Part shown: positions 22,285 through 32,087 of the stretch, piece after piece
Layout: every line of letters begins with the position of its first letter
How positions within the stretch are numbered: the first letter of the stretch is position 1
Assembly (NCBI GenBank): GCA_004352715.1
Contig: SCFE01000020.1
Span: forward strand, 1,032,686 to 1,071,811
Reading direction: 5' to 3'
From: Hofstenia miamia
Taxonomy: Eukaryota > Xenacoelomorpha > Acoela
DNA: 39,126 nt
Made by a program: the position numbers and the translations under genes
The notes under the pieces: generated by a model
Database searches by the model: none
Seen by the model: only the letters and a program-made list of their open reading frames with translations
Told to the model about the DNA's origin: nothing

Positions 22285-22449
22285 ATATATATATATATAT
22301 ATATATANNNNNNNNNNNNNNNNNNNNNNNNNNNNNNNNNNNNNNNNNNNNNNNNNNNNNNNNNNNNNNNNNNNNNNNNNNNNNNNNNNNNNNNNNNNNN
22401 NNNNNNNNNNNNNNNNNNNNNNNNNNNNNNNNNNNNNNNNNNNNNNNNN

Positions 22450-22480
<31 letters not shown>
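22285..22480. other. (AT)n tract with a 142-N gap (22308-22449), inside the hAT element
   Basis: TA dinucleotides on both sides of the N run. The missing sequence could be microsatellite or transposase sequence. Confidence 0.97.
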
Positions 22481-22484
<4 letters not shown>

Positions 22485-23137
22485 GAAGGCGATATTACAG
22501 TATCTAACAACACGCAAACTCTCAGTGTTTTGAAATCGCTAGTATTGCTAATGGAATATACAAAATATTTCAATCCCTACACGTAAACCAGCCCAATTTT
22601 TAAAGCAAATTCTAGAAAAATTCCATTTCTAAGCTTTTACTTTCTCTGTCAGTATCTTCATCTGGTGTTGAGCGGTTGTTCAGTCTTGCCGGATTATTTC
22701 TTTCCAAACTGCGCAAGAAGATGGGACCTTCAATTCTAATTGCAATGATTTACATTGATTTCGGGAAACAATATTTTAATCTATTGCCTGACATTATGGT
22801 GACAGAGGAGAAAGTTGCAAAATACCTTGCACTTGAGTCCGTATGTTATGGTGAGGTAGTGGATGACGACAGTTACTAACATTTAACCATTTGTGTGTTA
22901 GGTTTCGATTTGTTTAGAGCAAATTGCTTATATAATAATGTTCGCGTATCTTTGCTCTTTTCTTCATACATGGGAGGTCTAGTGGTAATTCTTTTCCCTT
23001 TCAGTCCCCATGGGAATTCCCACGGAAACCTGTGGGATGGGAATTTAATAACAATTCCCACGGCAACCCTGGTAGATATTAACCTTTATTTTGACCTAAA
23101 AACGAAATTTTGACCTAATAAATATATCTTAGTTTTT
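22470..23137 (+). repeat. Copy A of a ~668-bp direct duplication
   Basis: Every position compared matches 23139-23806 with a constant offset of 669, including the open frames 22676-22879/23345-23548 and 22895-23113/23564-23782, which translate identically. The copies are separated only by one N at 23138. Confidence 0.95.
22616..22879 (+). pseudogene. hAT transposase C-terminal dimerisation fragment (copy A)
   Basis: From just after a TAG at 22613-22615 the frame reads through LLLSLSVSSSGVERLFSLAG, with S-S-x-x-E-R-x-F-S, then LRKKMGP and a conserved hydrophobic helix (IAMIYIDFGKQYFNL). It ends with an acidic tail and TAA. This is the hAT dimerisation domain (Pfam Dimer_Tnp_hAT type). No RNase H-like catalytic domain precedes it, so it is only the last roughly 85 residues of a transposase. 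It lies in the sense direction of the element delimited by the 21505 and 23071 termini. Confidence 0.8.
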
Positions 23138-23138
23138 N

Positions 23139-23806
23139 TATATATATATAAAGGAAGGCGATATTACAGTATCTAACAACACGCAAACTCTCAGTGTTTT
23201 GAAATCGCTAGTATTGCTAATGGAATATACAAAATATTTCAATCCCTACACGTAAACCAGCCCAATTTTTAAAGCAAATTCTAGAAAAATTCCATTTCTA
23301 AGCTTTTACTTTCTCTGTCAGTATCTTCATCTGGTGTTGAGCGGTTGTTCAGTCTTGCCGGATTATTTCTTTCCAAACTGCGCAAGAAGATGGGACCTTC
23401 AATTCTAATTGCAATGATTTACATTGATTTCGGGAAACAATATTTTAATCTATTGCCTGACATTATGGTGACAGAGGAGAAAGTTGCAAAATACCTTGCA
23501 CTTGAGTCCGTATGTTATGGTGAGGTAGTGGATGACGACAGTTACTAACATTTAACCATTTGTGTGTTAGGTTTCGATTTGTTTAGAGCAAATTGCTTAT
23601 ATAATAATGTTCGCGTATCTTTGCTCTTTTCTTCATACATGGGAGGTCTAGTGGTAATTCTTTTCCCTTTCAGTCCCCATGGGAATTCCCACGGAAACCT
23701 GTGGGATGGGAATTTAATAACAATTCCCACGGCAACCCTGGTAGATATTAACCTTTATTTTGACCTAAAAACGAAATTTTGACCTAATAAATATATCTTA
23801 GTTTTT
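23139..23806 (+). repeat. Copy B of the ~668-bp direct duplication
   Basis: Starts in the TA run after the N at 23138 and ends at AGTTTTT, after which unique DNA (TTGGAGTGAC) follows. It includes a second right hAT terminus (23721-23740) and a second GTAGATAT (23741-23748). The exact identity, the absence of a second left terminus and the N junction all favour an assembly duplication. Confidence 0.95.
23285..23548 (+). pseudogene. hAT transposase C-terminal dimerisation fragment (copy B)
   Basis: Same sequence as the fragment at 22616-22879, with the SSSGVERLFSLAG motif and the same stop codons. It is probably the same physical locus represented twice. Confidence 0.75.
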
Positions 23807-24790
23807 TTGGAGTGACAATACATTTAGACTTTATTCACTTTTACACTCCCTTAGTTATTAGTGCAGTTAATGTCTCTATTCGTGATTAGTTTAGTCATTT
23901 TCTTTTAAAACGGCGATATGTGCTACTAGCGTAATTTTTTAAGGTCAAAATAGAAATAATAGATCAAATTTGGCCAATTGCGAATCGGCAATTGATTCAA
24001 TTCCATTAATAATTCATATAATGGAAATGAAATGAAAATTTTTTTTTACAAGCGTTCTTAAACTTTTGCAACAGACATCCCAAGCTTGATGTTTTTCAGA
24101 CCGGATTGAAGTGAAAGCGTTTATATTTTTATTTGAACAGGCTGTGTGACTCCTAGATCTGGTGACCTTATCGCATCTTTTCTAAAGCGTAACCAGTTAT
24201 ATTCTAAGGTATACATTTATCTTAATCATTTATTCATTTTGAAAACAAAACAAAGGTATTGATTAAAGTATAGGATATCCTCTTACCTATTGTTATTCTT
24301 GCAATCAACTAATCGTACTTCCGTACATTAAGAGTCGTACCAAAACAAGCTAATCTGATCCTCAAATAGAAAATAATTTTACTCCCCTTTTAACTGAATC
24401 TATTGCATAAGCAACCCACTTAACTTTAGGAGAAGATCAAATTCATTCCATTCATAAGTAGAGAAAGAAATTACATAATCAATGTGTGTTTTACGTGAGC
24501 AATAAATGGCGTAATATTTTACAAACGTGAAATGACATTTTTAATACATTATGAGAATACCATTATGGGACAATGATTTTGAAATTTTGTACCACCTTCA
24601 ATAAATAATGGTCATATTAAAATCCTGTCCATCCCGTTATTGTACATTTTTGTCAATTATTGCCCATTATTGTTTTACACCCCTGCCAATGCATGCCACA
24701 TAAAATTCATATTGTGTAAAGTCTTGGTAAAATTTTAGTTTAAATTTTAGGGAATGTCGAAATTCTTATAAACCACTCCTGAATTCGTAT
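23807..24790. other. Intronic AT-rich DNA, no gene recognised
   Basis: No exon, RNA gene or transposon core could be identified between the hAT copy and the Tc1/mariner remnant. Confidence 0.4.
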
Positions 24791-24799
24791 CGACCCCCT

Positions 24800-25068
24800 T
24801 AGATGATAATGCTGGCTAAGGGGTCTGATAAATTCAAAGCCTGCAATGGGCTACTAATTCTCCAGACATTAACCCTGTGGAAAATCTCTAGAGTTGTTTT
24901 AAAAACTACATTGAAAAGAAAAATTCAAACACAAAACATGAATTAATTTCAATAAGTTCGAGAAACTCAAGATTTTATCATAGCATGGACAAAGATAAAT
25001 TTAGTGTACTCATTTTCAGACGTATAGTAAACTACATTGAAAACAGAGGAAATTTAGTCTATTTTTAA
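24800..25068 (+). pseudogene. Tc1/mariner transposase C-terminal remnant
   Basis: The frame from 24847 reads WATNSPDINPVENL, a stop in place of the usual Trp (TAG at 24889-24891), then SCFKNYIEKK, and continues open to TAA at 25066-25068 (IFRRIVNYIENRGNLVYF). W-x-x-N-S-P-D-x-N-P-x-E-N is the motif carrying the last catalytic acidic residue of Tc1 transposases. A degraded D-N-A just upstream (about 24804-24812) fits the second catalytic Asp region. The 5' half is missing. Confidence 0.7.
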
Positions 25069-25820
25069 ATGTTGCTTTGGTAAATATTGTAAGACTATTT
25101 TAAATAAAAAAATGTGTTAATCTCTCTAAAGCTTTTCTTAGTCCCAATTTTTCAATGAAGTATATTATTGAGCAACATAATGACATAAATGTGTGAAACT
25201 ATATTTAGCAAACTGCATAATTCCCAAACTAAGAAAGAAGTGATGTGCTGTTACAGCTTTTAATTGCCACTGGCTAAACATATATCATGGCTAAGGGGCT
25301 ATGTTATTGCTAAGAAGTAAGACGCAGTAAAATATATATATATATAAAGTCAACGAAATCAGCCTTATTATTGCATTTGATTGGAGAATGTGTATTGAAA
25401 TATCGTAGACATTACTGTTACCGTTGATAAAGATAATCAAGATCTTAAGGTATTGCTTACGAAATTTGATGATTACTGTATTCCCAAATGGAATGTTACA
25501 TACAAAAGGAAAAGTATTTTTACATGTTACCAAAAATAGGCTGAATCCTTTGATAACTCTCTAACAGATCTGAGAAAATTAAGTGCTACTTGTGAGTTTG
25601 GGACATTGTGTCTATAACTAATCGAGGATGTAATTGTCCATGGAACAAACTCTAAACAGCTTCGAATTTTGCGAGAAACTGATTTAAATCTTACACAGGC
25701 TATTTCGATTCCCAAGGCTGTTGAAGCCGATGAATTTTACACTGACAAAATGGAGAATGATACCCCACTTAAATCAGAGGTGAATGTTATTCGAATAAGA
25801 CTACCAACCAATCCAGTAAA

Positions 25821-25859
25821 TGTCATTATTGTGGTCGAAAACATGCTTGGATGCAATGC
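25821..25859 (+). other. Zinc-knuckle motif of the gypsy Gag
   Basis: CHYCGRKHAWMQC, spacing CX2CX3HX4C, followed by PAFGN. It lies in a different frame from the preceding Gag segment at 25669-25790, so a frameshift separates them. Confidence 0.75.
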
Positions 25860-26067
25860 CCAGCATTTGGAAACAGAATCATTTTTTATCTGTATGTTAT
25901 TCAAAAAGGTTACCCGCATTAAATCTTAAGACTTCATACTCTAATCAAAGAGTGAGAAACATAGTAGCAAGAGATCAATAGTGTGAATCTGAGCCCGAAG
26001 ATATATTTATGGGTCACATTGGTAGCAATCATGAGTACCAATGGGGTAAAAGTAAATTATTTTACTT

Positions 26068-26085
26068 CATTCTGGAGCTGATGTT
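26068..26085 (+). other. Gypsy protease active site with the catalytic Asp replaced
   Basis: HSGADV stands where aspartic proteases have D-S/T-G-A. The first codon is CAT (His), one base from GAT, and would abolish activity. Confidence 0.65.
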
Positions 26086-26708
26086 AATGTGATCGATGCC
26101 AATCTACTATGTTCTATTGATTCAACTTTAAAAATTAATAAATGTAAAACAAAACTCGAAGGTTTTTCTGTTGATTACAAAGAGGCCTTTGGAGGGCTAG
26201 TATCGCTAAAAGGTTACAAATATAAAATAGTTCTTAAGGATGATGTTCTTCCTATTAGTCTCACGTACAATGTTCTATATTCACAGATGGATAACCTTAA
26301 TGCTGAGCTTCAGTGAATGGAAAACTAAGGCGTTATTACTAACGTAGAAAGACCAATTGATTGGGTTAATTCTCTAGTAATCACTAAGAAAAATAGTGGG
26401 TCTTGTATATTATGGCTTTATAGCCATGTCTCCTTAACAAAGGCATAAAGCGGCAACACTACCGTTGCCACAACTGAGCAAGTGTTCTCATCCATGCCAG
26501 GGTAAACTTATTTTAGAAAATATGACTTCTCATCAGCCTTTTGGCAGATAGAACTCGATCATGAAAGCTCAACATTGACAACATTTGGTACCCCTTCTGG
26601 CAGTTATCAATAAATTTACATGCCTTATGGTTTGACTCATATTCTAGCAAGGTTTGTCATCAGCATGTTCATGAACTGTTAGAAGGCATTCTAGGTATGC
26701 ATGTTGCT

Positions 26709-26717
26709 GTCGATAAT
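26709..26717 (+). other. Gypsy reverse-transcriptase catalytic motif, degraded
   Basis: The expected x-V/I-D-D box reads V-D-N in the context GMHVAVDNIIG, so the second catalytic Asp is lost. Confidence 0.55.
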
Positions 26718-26894
26718 ATTATAGGCTTGTATTTTTAAAATATTTCGTCAGATCACAACAGAGGTGTTGAAATAAATATTCTCTAGCGGCATGAAACTAA
26801 ATAAGAATAAGGCGGTTTCTCTAGCAGAAAAAATGATATTTCTGGTGCATGAAATCTCCAGAAATCGCGTCACACTATACCTTTTCAATTAAGT

Positions 26895-27480
26895 CTTTCA
26901 AAGGAAACCATTAGGCGCCACCTGGACGGTCTCATGTACACGCTTAAACAGGTGCAATACCATTGCAGCGGGCAGCAAGGGGTCAAATATACATTTGATT
27001 GGCTGCATCTACAATGGCGGTTGGATCCACCACTCTGTACAACGTGGTTCTTTTACTGCTGAAAAGGCACGTGAGTGGTTTATTGAATGCCTTAGAAAAG
27101 CCAAAGATCTACTGGGGGATGTTGTGGTGGTCATTGATAATGCCCCATGTCATTCAGGCATTGAGTCTCTGTTTGACGATCCAGAGTTTTCGGGACACAG
27201 CCTTTTAAGGTTAGGGCCATACTCTCCCATGCTCAATCCAATTGAGCATGTATGGTCAGTTTTGAAGTCAATTGTTAAAAGAATCTTGGTCGAAAGACTT
27301 CCATTGATTTTAAGTGAAGATGGTAATGGTGTATCCGCTCGTGAGTTAAGAGCAAGATGCCTAGAGGAAATAATCAGGGAAGGAATTAGAGGCATTGAAC
27401 CCTATGACATGAATAGATTCATAACATCTATTCAGAGATTAATACCAGCCGTTTTGGAAATGCAAGATATGGAGTTTTAA
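26895..27480 (+). pseudogene. Tc1/IS630-type transposase fragment nested in the gypsy element
   Basis: A helix-turn-helix tail (LSKETIRRHLDGLMYTLKQ, 26895-26951) is followed, after a frame change near 26955, by the catalytic half: GSNIHLIGCIYNGG, then VVVVIDNAPCHSG with the second catalytic Asp, and LGPYSPMLNPIEHVWS with the catalytic Glu, 35 residues apart. It ends with a natural TAA at 27478-27480. The segment that should carry the first catalytic Asp is missing, so this is an internally deleted copy. Gypsy RT sequence stops near 26870 and resumes at 27487 (GIAIYLAKFIPN), with about 35 residues of gypsy protein missing between. The insertion was therefore accompanied by loss of host sequence. 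No terminal inverted repeats were found. Confidence 0.85.
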
Positions 27481-29469
27481 ATAAATGGAATTGCTATTTA
27501 CTTAGCAAAGTTTATACCAAATATGAGTGGTATTGCAAAACTGCTAATGGATCTTCTGAAAAATGATGTTGAGTTTGTAGTGTCTGTGACAGTTATGGAT
27601 GCAATCCAGCGAATCAGGGATATTCTTATTTCAAAACCGGTTCTTCAAATGTATGACTGTACAAAGAAACTCAAAATGTCAGTTGATGCATCACAATATG
27701 CGATTGGAGCAGTTCTTCAGCAGAAAAATACCAATGATGAATGAAGTCCAATAGAGTATGTTTCATGCACGTTATGTTACGCCAAAACTAGATATGCCCA
27801 AATTGAAAAAGAAATGCTGGCAATACTATTTGAATTCCAAAAGTTTCATAAGTATATTTATGGTTTAGATATTGATGTAGAAACAGATCATCAACCACTT
27901 GTTGCAATTTTTGACAAACCTCTTCATAAAATACGTTTTTCGTTTGCAAAGAAAGCTATTATGCTTACAAATGTATTTTTTTAAGGATGTAAATTGGTGC
28001 TTGCTGGTTCCTTTTCAAGAATGTGCAGGTTATCTGATTCCAAATATCACTTTGATGAGGCAGAAGTTTTTGCTTTAATACGTTCAGAAACCAACATATT
28101 AATATCACCATTTTTTTGAAAATTCATCATGAAACATCTACTGATTCTGTTCTTTCTAATGTAATAATGTTTGCTAAGAAAGGCTGGCCAACCAAACGAC
28201 AGTTGTCACGTCTGCTGCAAGTCTACAGATCCTTCTTGGAAGGCATCTCTGTTGTTAATGGTATTGTCTTGAAAGGTGAAGTTATTATTATACTAATATC
28301 TTTGAAAAAGCTGGTTCTTAACCACATACATGATGGTCATCTTGGAATTCTAAAAAGCAAAAGCTTGGCATGTAATAATGAATTTTAGCTATCAATGAAC
28401 CAAAAAATTGAGCAATTAATATCAAGATGTTATGTGTGTAATGAATATCAAAATATTAAATCACGTGAACCTTTGTTGCCTCATGAATGACCATCTGTAC
28501 CATGGATGAAAGTTGCTGCTGATCTACTGTGTTTTGAGGGTTGCATTATATTGTATTGGTGGACTATTTTTTTTGTTACCCTGAAATGGTGTTAGTATCT
28601 GACATTGATTTGTGCATTAAGTCTGTTTTTGCAAGACATGGAATCCCGGGTTCTTTATATCCGATTGTGAGCTGGCATTTCAGTGTCAACAAATGAAAGC
28701 ATTTTCTCATGAATGGGATGTTTGTCATAATTACTCATCTGAATGGGCAAGCAGAATACTACGTTCAATTGGTTAAGCAAATGTTATCCAAAACACATGC
28801 TTGTAAACAAAATATATATCTTATTCTGTTAAATTATTGAAATGCACTCATTCAGCAACTGGATTATCTCCAGCTCAAATTTAAAGGAATCTTCACTTAC
28901 ATACACATCCTCCTAGTTCGAAAATGTTGCACACTCAAATAAACGTGAACAATGATGAAACACAAAGATTTTCTTGTGGGGATATAGTTCGAGTGTATAA
29001 TGTTAACTTGAGATGATGGACTAATATTGGCAAAACTATTTCGTCAACTACATGTCTTAGATCATTTATTGTTCAAACCAAATCAGGAAGGTGATATTGC
29101 TGTAATACATTGTTCAAAACAAAGGAAGCATTTAAGCCACGTTATGATGGTTATGAAATAGATTATAATCTGCCAGAAGAAATAAATATATCTGATGGTC
29201 ACTCGCCAATCAATCATGATTTTCAAGCTGCTGGTATTCGCCCTGAATCGACAGGATCAGGCTCTTATATCACAAGAAGTGGTAGAGTTGTTGTGACTCC
29301 AAGCAACTACCAAGCTGGTTTTTCTTGAATGGTGGGAGGATTAAGCATAATATTAGTAACTGATGTTTACATGTGCATTTAAGCAACTGCTGGTATAATA
29401 AATTGATTTGTAACTCTTGAATGCTGAGTTAGTTGTCAATATAACATCTTAAAGTATAGTTGGTTTCAC

Positions 29470-30225
29470 ATTTAATTTTTTCCAAGATTTGTTAGTTTTG
29501 ATGAAAACGCATCTTGAGTCACGAGTTGAATGGTATGAGGGTGCAGGGAATCCAACTGACAGCAATCTCCCTTGCTGCATTCTTCATGTTACTGGCATTA
29601 TCAGTTGTGCAGCTTCAATCATGTATTTATCAATATCATATTCAATAAGTAAATCCAATATAACCTGAAAGATATAGCCTTTCCTGAATGGCTAAGTTCC
29701 ATTTTCGTAAATGGCTCCACACCCATTGCAAATGTATGTGAATGAAAGCATTTGTTGATAAACGTCACAGTTACCTCAAGAAAATTTTCACGGTTGAGTC
29801 CCTTCCAAAAATCATATGTCAGAGAACACCCGACATCAAGTTGATCCCTAATCAAAAGCTTTGGCGATTTTTCTGTTTAATTTTGGTATAACATTGCGGA
29901 AAGTTTTTTTGCTAGGAAATACTTGTTTTCTAATGATCTTTCAAATTCTCGAAACTTTTCGTTTTCCACAATGGCGTAAGTCGAGAATGTTCATGATTAT
30001 CTGCTTAATATCGTTATGGCCATAGGGCTGAAACATATCAAAGTATTCAGTAATCTTTGTGGTGCATGCAATGGCATATTTTTTGTAGTCTTTTTTGATT
30101 TTTCGACCTTCTGCTTTAAAAGCTTTTATTTAGACATGGATGTGAACGTTCCAAATGATGTATTAAATTTGATTTATTTCCCTTAGCGCATTTGAATCCC
30201 TTGGAGCATTTCTTACAGCTTGCAT
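29470..30225 (-). pseudogene. BED-finger hAT transposase remnant
   Basis: On the minus strand there is a BED-type zinc finger at about 30130-30221 (CKKCSKGFKC, then NLIHHLERSHP). It is followed by a VENEKFREFERSLENKY segment (29925-29985), the start of the catalytic RNase H-like fold (YDFWKGLNRENFLEVTVTFI, 29770-29830) and the conserved TDNASNM box (29585-29605). The dimerisation domain is missing because similarity ends near 29470, next to the gypsy 3' end. Stops and frameshifts are frequent. The family is well supported by motif order; it differs from the hAT element at 21505. Confidence 0.75.
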
Positions 30226-31482
30226 GATCCCTAGAGTCCTTAGTAAAATAACGCTAAATAACTGATTTATATACTCCTTCATGACTTCTAGTCTCCTTTT
30301 CAAACGAGCTTTAAAGTAGCAGTTCTACAGTCTGACTATCAGGAGGTTTATAAATAATCCAGTGACGTAGATTTGCTTAATTGATGAAATGATTTTTCTT
30401 CCTAGTGGTGAAAACTTGAACAATTTCTTTTGTATTAATTATTTGTATAAGCATGCTTATCCAAAAATTTCCAAAATTGGGTTCCACATAAAGACTGGTT
30501 GAAATGTCTATAGCAGGATTGCTATGAATTAACATTTGGGACTTTATTATTATAGATACTGAATTTTGAGAGTGTTTTTATATTATATTCTATTGTTACT
30601 ATAAAACAAATGAAATTTAATCATATTCCAATTATGGAACTGTTATTATTCGTTTTTTCACGGACTCAAAAATTATCTAATGCAAATAAGAGATTAAAAA
30701 ACGCGTGGTATTACAATACTGTAGTCTTTAATGCTGAAAAAACTTTCAACATTTAGCAGGGTAACTTTACCCTTCCACTGTTCATCCTCACACCAGATTA
30801 TAAGTAGGGGTTGTACGTATGATTGAACTGAAAATTTGATAATGTGTTTCTTAACCAAAATTATTATATTTTTACATTTCTTAGTTTTCCTTAGCATATT
30901 TGGATTTACCTCTTTTCTCTCATGTGCGTGACGGCATTCATTCCAACAAAAACTTTAGGTTACTCCTGTCATGGCTTTCTATATGGCTATGATCCGGTTA
31001 ACATGGCAGATCCTCAACCAAAATTCTTGTTTCTTTACCTGTATCTTTCAACATTGCTGTTTTCATCGTTAATGACGTTGTAAAATTTGCCTGCATTGTC
31101 AATGCACTAAACAACACTAATTGGTATTATATGTTGCCTATCAATAAGCACATTCTATAAAACATAGTGAAGTAGTCTGTAAACAAGAATAACTGATTAG
31201 ATTTCGTAAAAAATACCAGCAAATTGTATCTGTTAGTCACACATATAGTCATCAAACCATACATTTGTATGACGGAAATCGCTTCCTAGCTACTGTAGAA
31301 AAATTTAAACTGTTGTAATCTTTGAAATTAACTACTTTTAAAAAATTGTTGTAATTTATGAAATTCTAATAGCTACATATCTTAATTTTTAAGATAGAGC
31401 TTAACTAAGGAACGCAACATACCTACAACCAGAATAAATCTACTAAATTTCTCACAACACTATCAGTTTTAATATGAACTTT
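30226..31482. other. Intronic AT-rich DNA, no gene recognised
   Basis: Probably includes the 5' end of the minus-strand hAT remnant; a CAGTGACGTAG at about 30360 resembles a hAT terminus. No coding exon was seen. Confidence 0.4.
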
Positions 31483-31662
31483 TATAACACTAACTGGACT
31501 GGAGCAAATGATCGCTTAGCCACATTTGGCCAATTTCACTCAATCATTTATTAATTCCGCTCATCTATTAGTGAATTCAAGACCGAATTTATAAATGACT
31601 GAATGAAATCGGCCAAATGTTGCTGTTATTTTTTCATTTGTTCCAGTCCAGTTAGTGTTATA
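31483..31662. mobile_element. Foldback MITE with TA target duplication
   Basis: The 29-bp end TATAACACTAACTGG...AGCAAATGA (31483-31511) is repeated in inverse orientation at 31634-31662 with one mismatch. Complementarity continues inward: CACATTTGGCCAATTTCA matches the reverse complement of the segment near 31600-31622. The near-palindromic element of about 176 bp is bounded by TA, as expected for a Tc1/mariner-derived MITE. It ends about 425 bp upstream of the seven-knot gene. Confidence 0.85.
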
Positions 31663-32087
31663 GAAATTCATGGTATTAACGTCAGACATGAATGCCTTTT
31701 GGTTAATTGTTAGGTGCATATTTGACTATTAAATTAAACCTATAAACGCGAATATAACTGCAAATTAAATGCATTATCGGAATCAACTTGTAAGTTTATA
31801 GAAATGTACACATTCTAGCAATTTTTCATTACTTATTGGCCAATTCGTATGCTGCAAGTCTAGAAAAATATGAATGCATTAAAAAATTGAATCCTTTTTT
31901 TATTAGATGTAAATTTAAGCAAAATCAGAAGATGTATCCCCTAAATTTAATGTGCTAAACTGATCATTCTATAATATTGCATTCATATTCTTTCAATTAC
32001 TACAATGCCAATCACCTTCGACGCGGATGTGTACGCCTCCTTGATTGTTACATAAATAGTTTGTGATTGTTGCCTCATTTAATAAAG
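31663..32087 (+). promoter_or_regulatory. Upstream region of the seven-knot gene
   Basis: Only AT-rich sequence is visible. TATA-like strings occur at about 31970 (CTATAATATT) and 32052 (ATAAATAG); neither can be assigned with confidence. The start codon context is AATAAAGATGATT. Confidence 0.25.

Larger units (their letters stand above)
21505..23071 (+). mobile_element. hAT-superfamily DNA transposon, non-autonomous or decayed
   Basis: The left terminal inverted repeat CAGGGTTGTCGTGGGAATGG (21505-21524) matches the reverse complement of the right terminus (23052-23071), differing at only a few positions. Both ends are flanked by the 8-bp duplication GTAGATAT. Start CAG and an 8-bp target are hallmarks of hAT elements. 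CCATGGGA-type subterminal repeats occur inside both ends, as expected for transposase binding. Inside are a tRNA-Gly-like gene, a CRE-like TGACGTCA (22119-22126), two gaps and a transposase C-terminal fragment. The catalytic core is absent or lies in the gap. If the second copy of the right half is real, the element ends at 23740 instead. Confidence 0.85.
25425..29455 (+). mobile_element. Ty3/gypsy-type LTR retrotransposon, dead, with a nested transposase fragment
   Basis: Ordered gypsy landmarks are all on the plus strand. Gag: about 25425-25800 (DDYCIPKWN, LTDLRKLSATCEFGTL, LRETDLNLTQAI). CX2CX3HX4C zinc knuckle: 25821-25859. Protease: about 26060-26200. Reverse transcriptase: 26290-26865. 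RNase H-side sequence: 27487-28010 (DASQYAIGAVLQQ, TRYAQIEKEMLAI, TDHQPLVAIFDKPL). Integrase zinc finger and core: 28110-28880 (HIHDGHLG, CYVCN, FARHGIPG). A C-terminal tail with TRSGRVV ends at 29328. Many stops and frameshifts show it is inactive. A purine-rich GGTGGGAGGA near 29331-29340 could be the polypurine tract, followed by an LTR-like stretch with AATAAA at 29397. No matching 5' LTR was found. Confidence 0.85.

Noticed and set aside
22876-23113. Open frames on both strands after the hAT transposase fragment
   Set aside because: They lie in the non-coding 3' end and terminal repeat of the transposon and are duplicated with it.
28116-28388. 90-codon open frame considered as an independent gene
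   Set aside because: It contains the HIHDGHLG part of the gypsy integrase zinc finger and is one piece of the dead retrotransposon.
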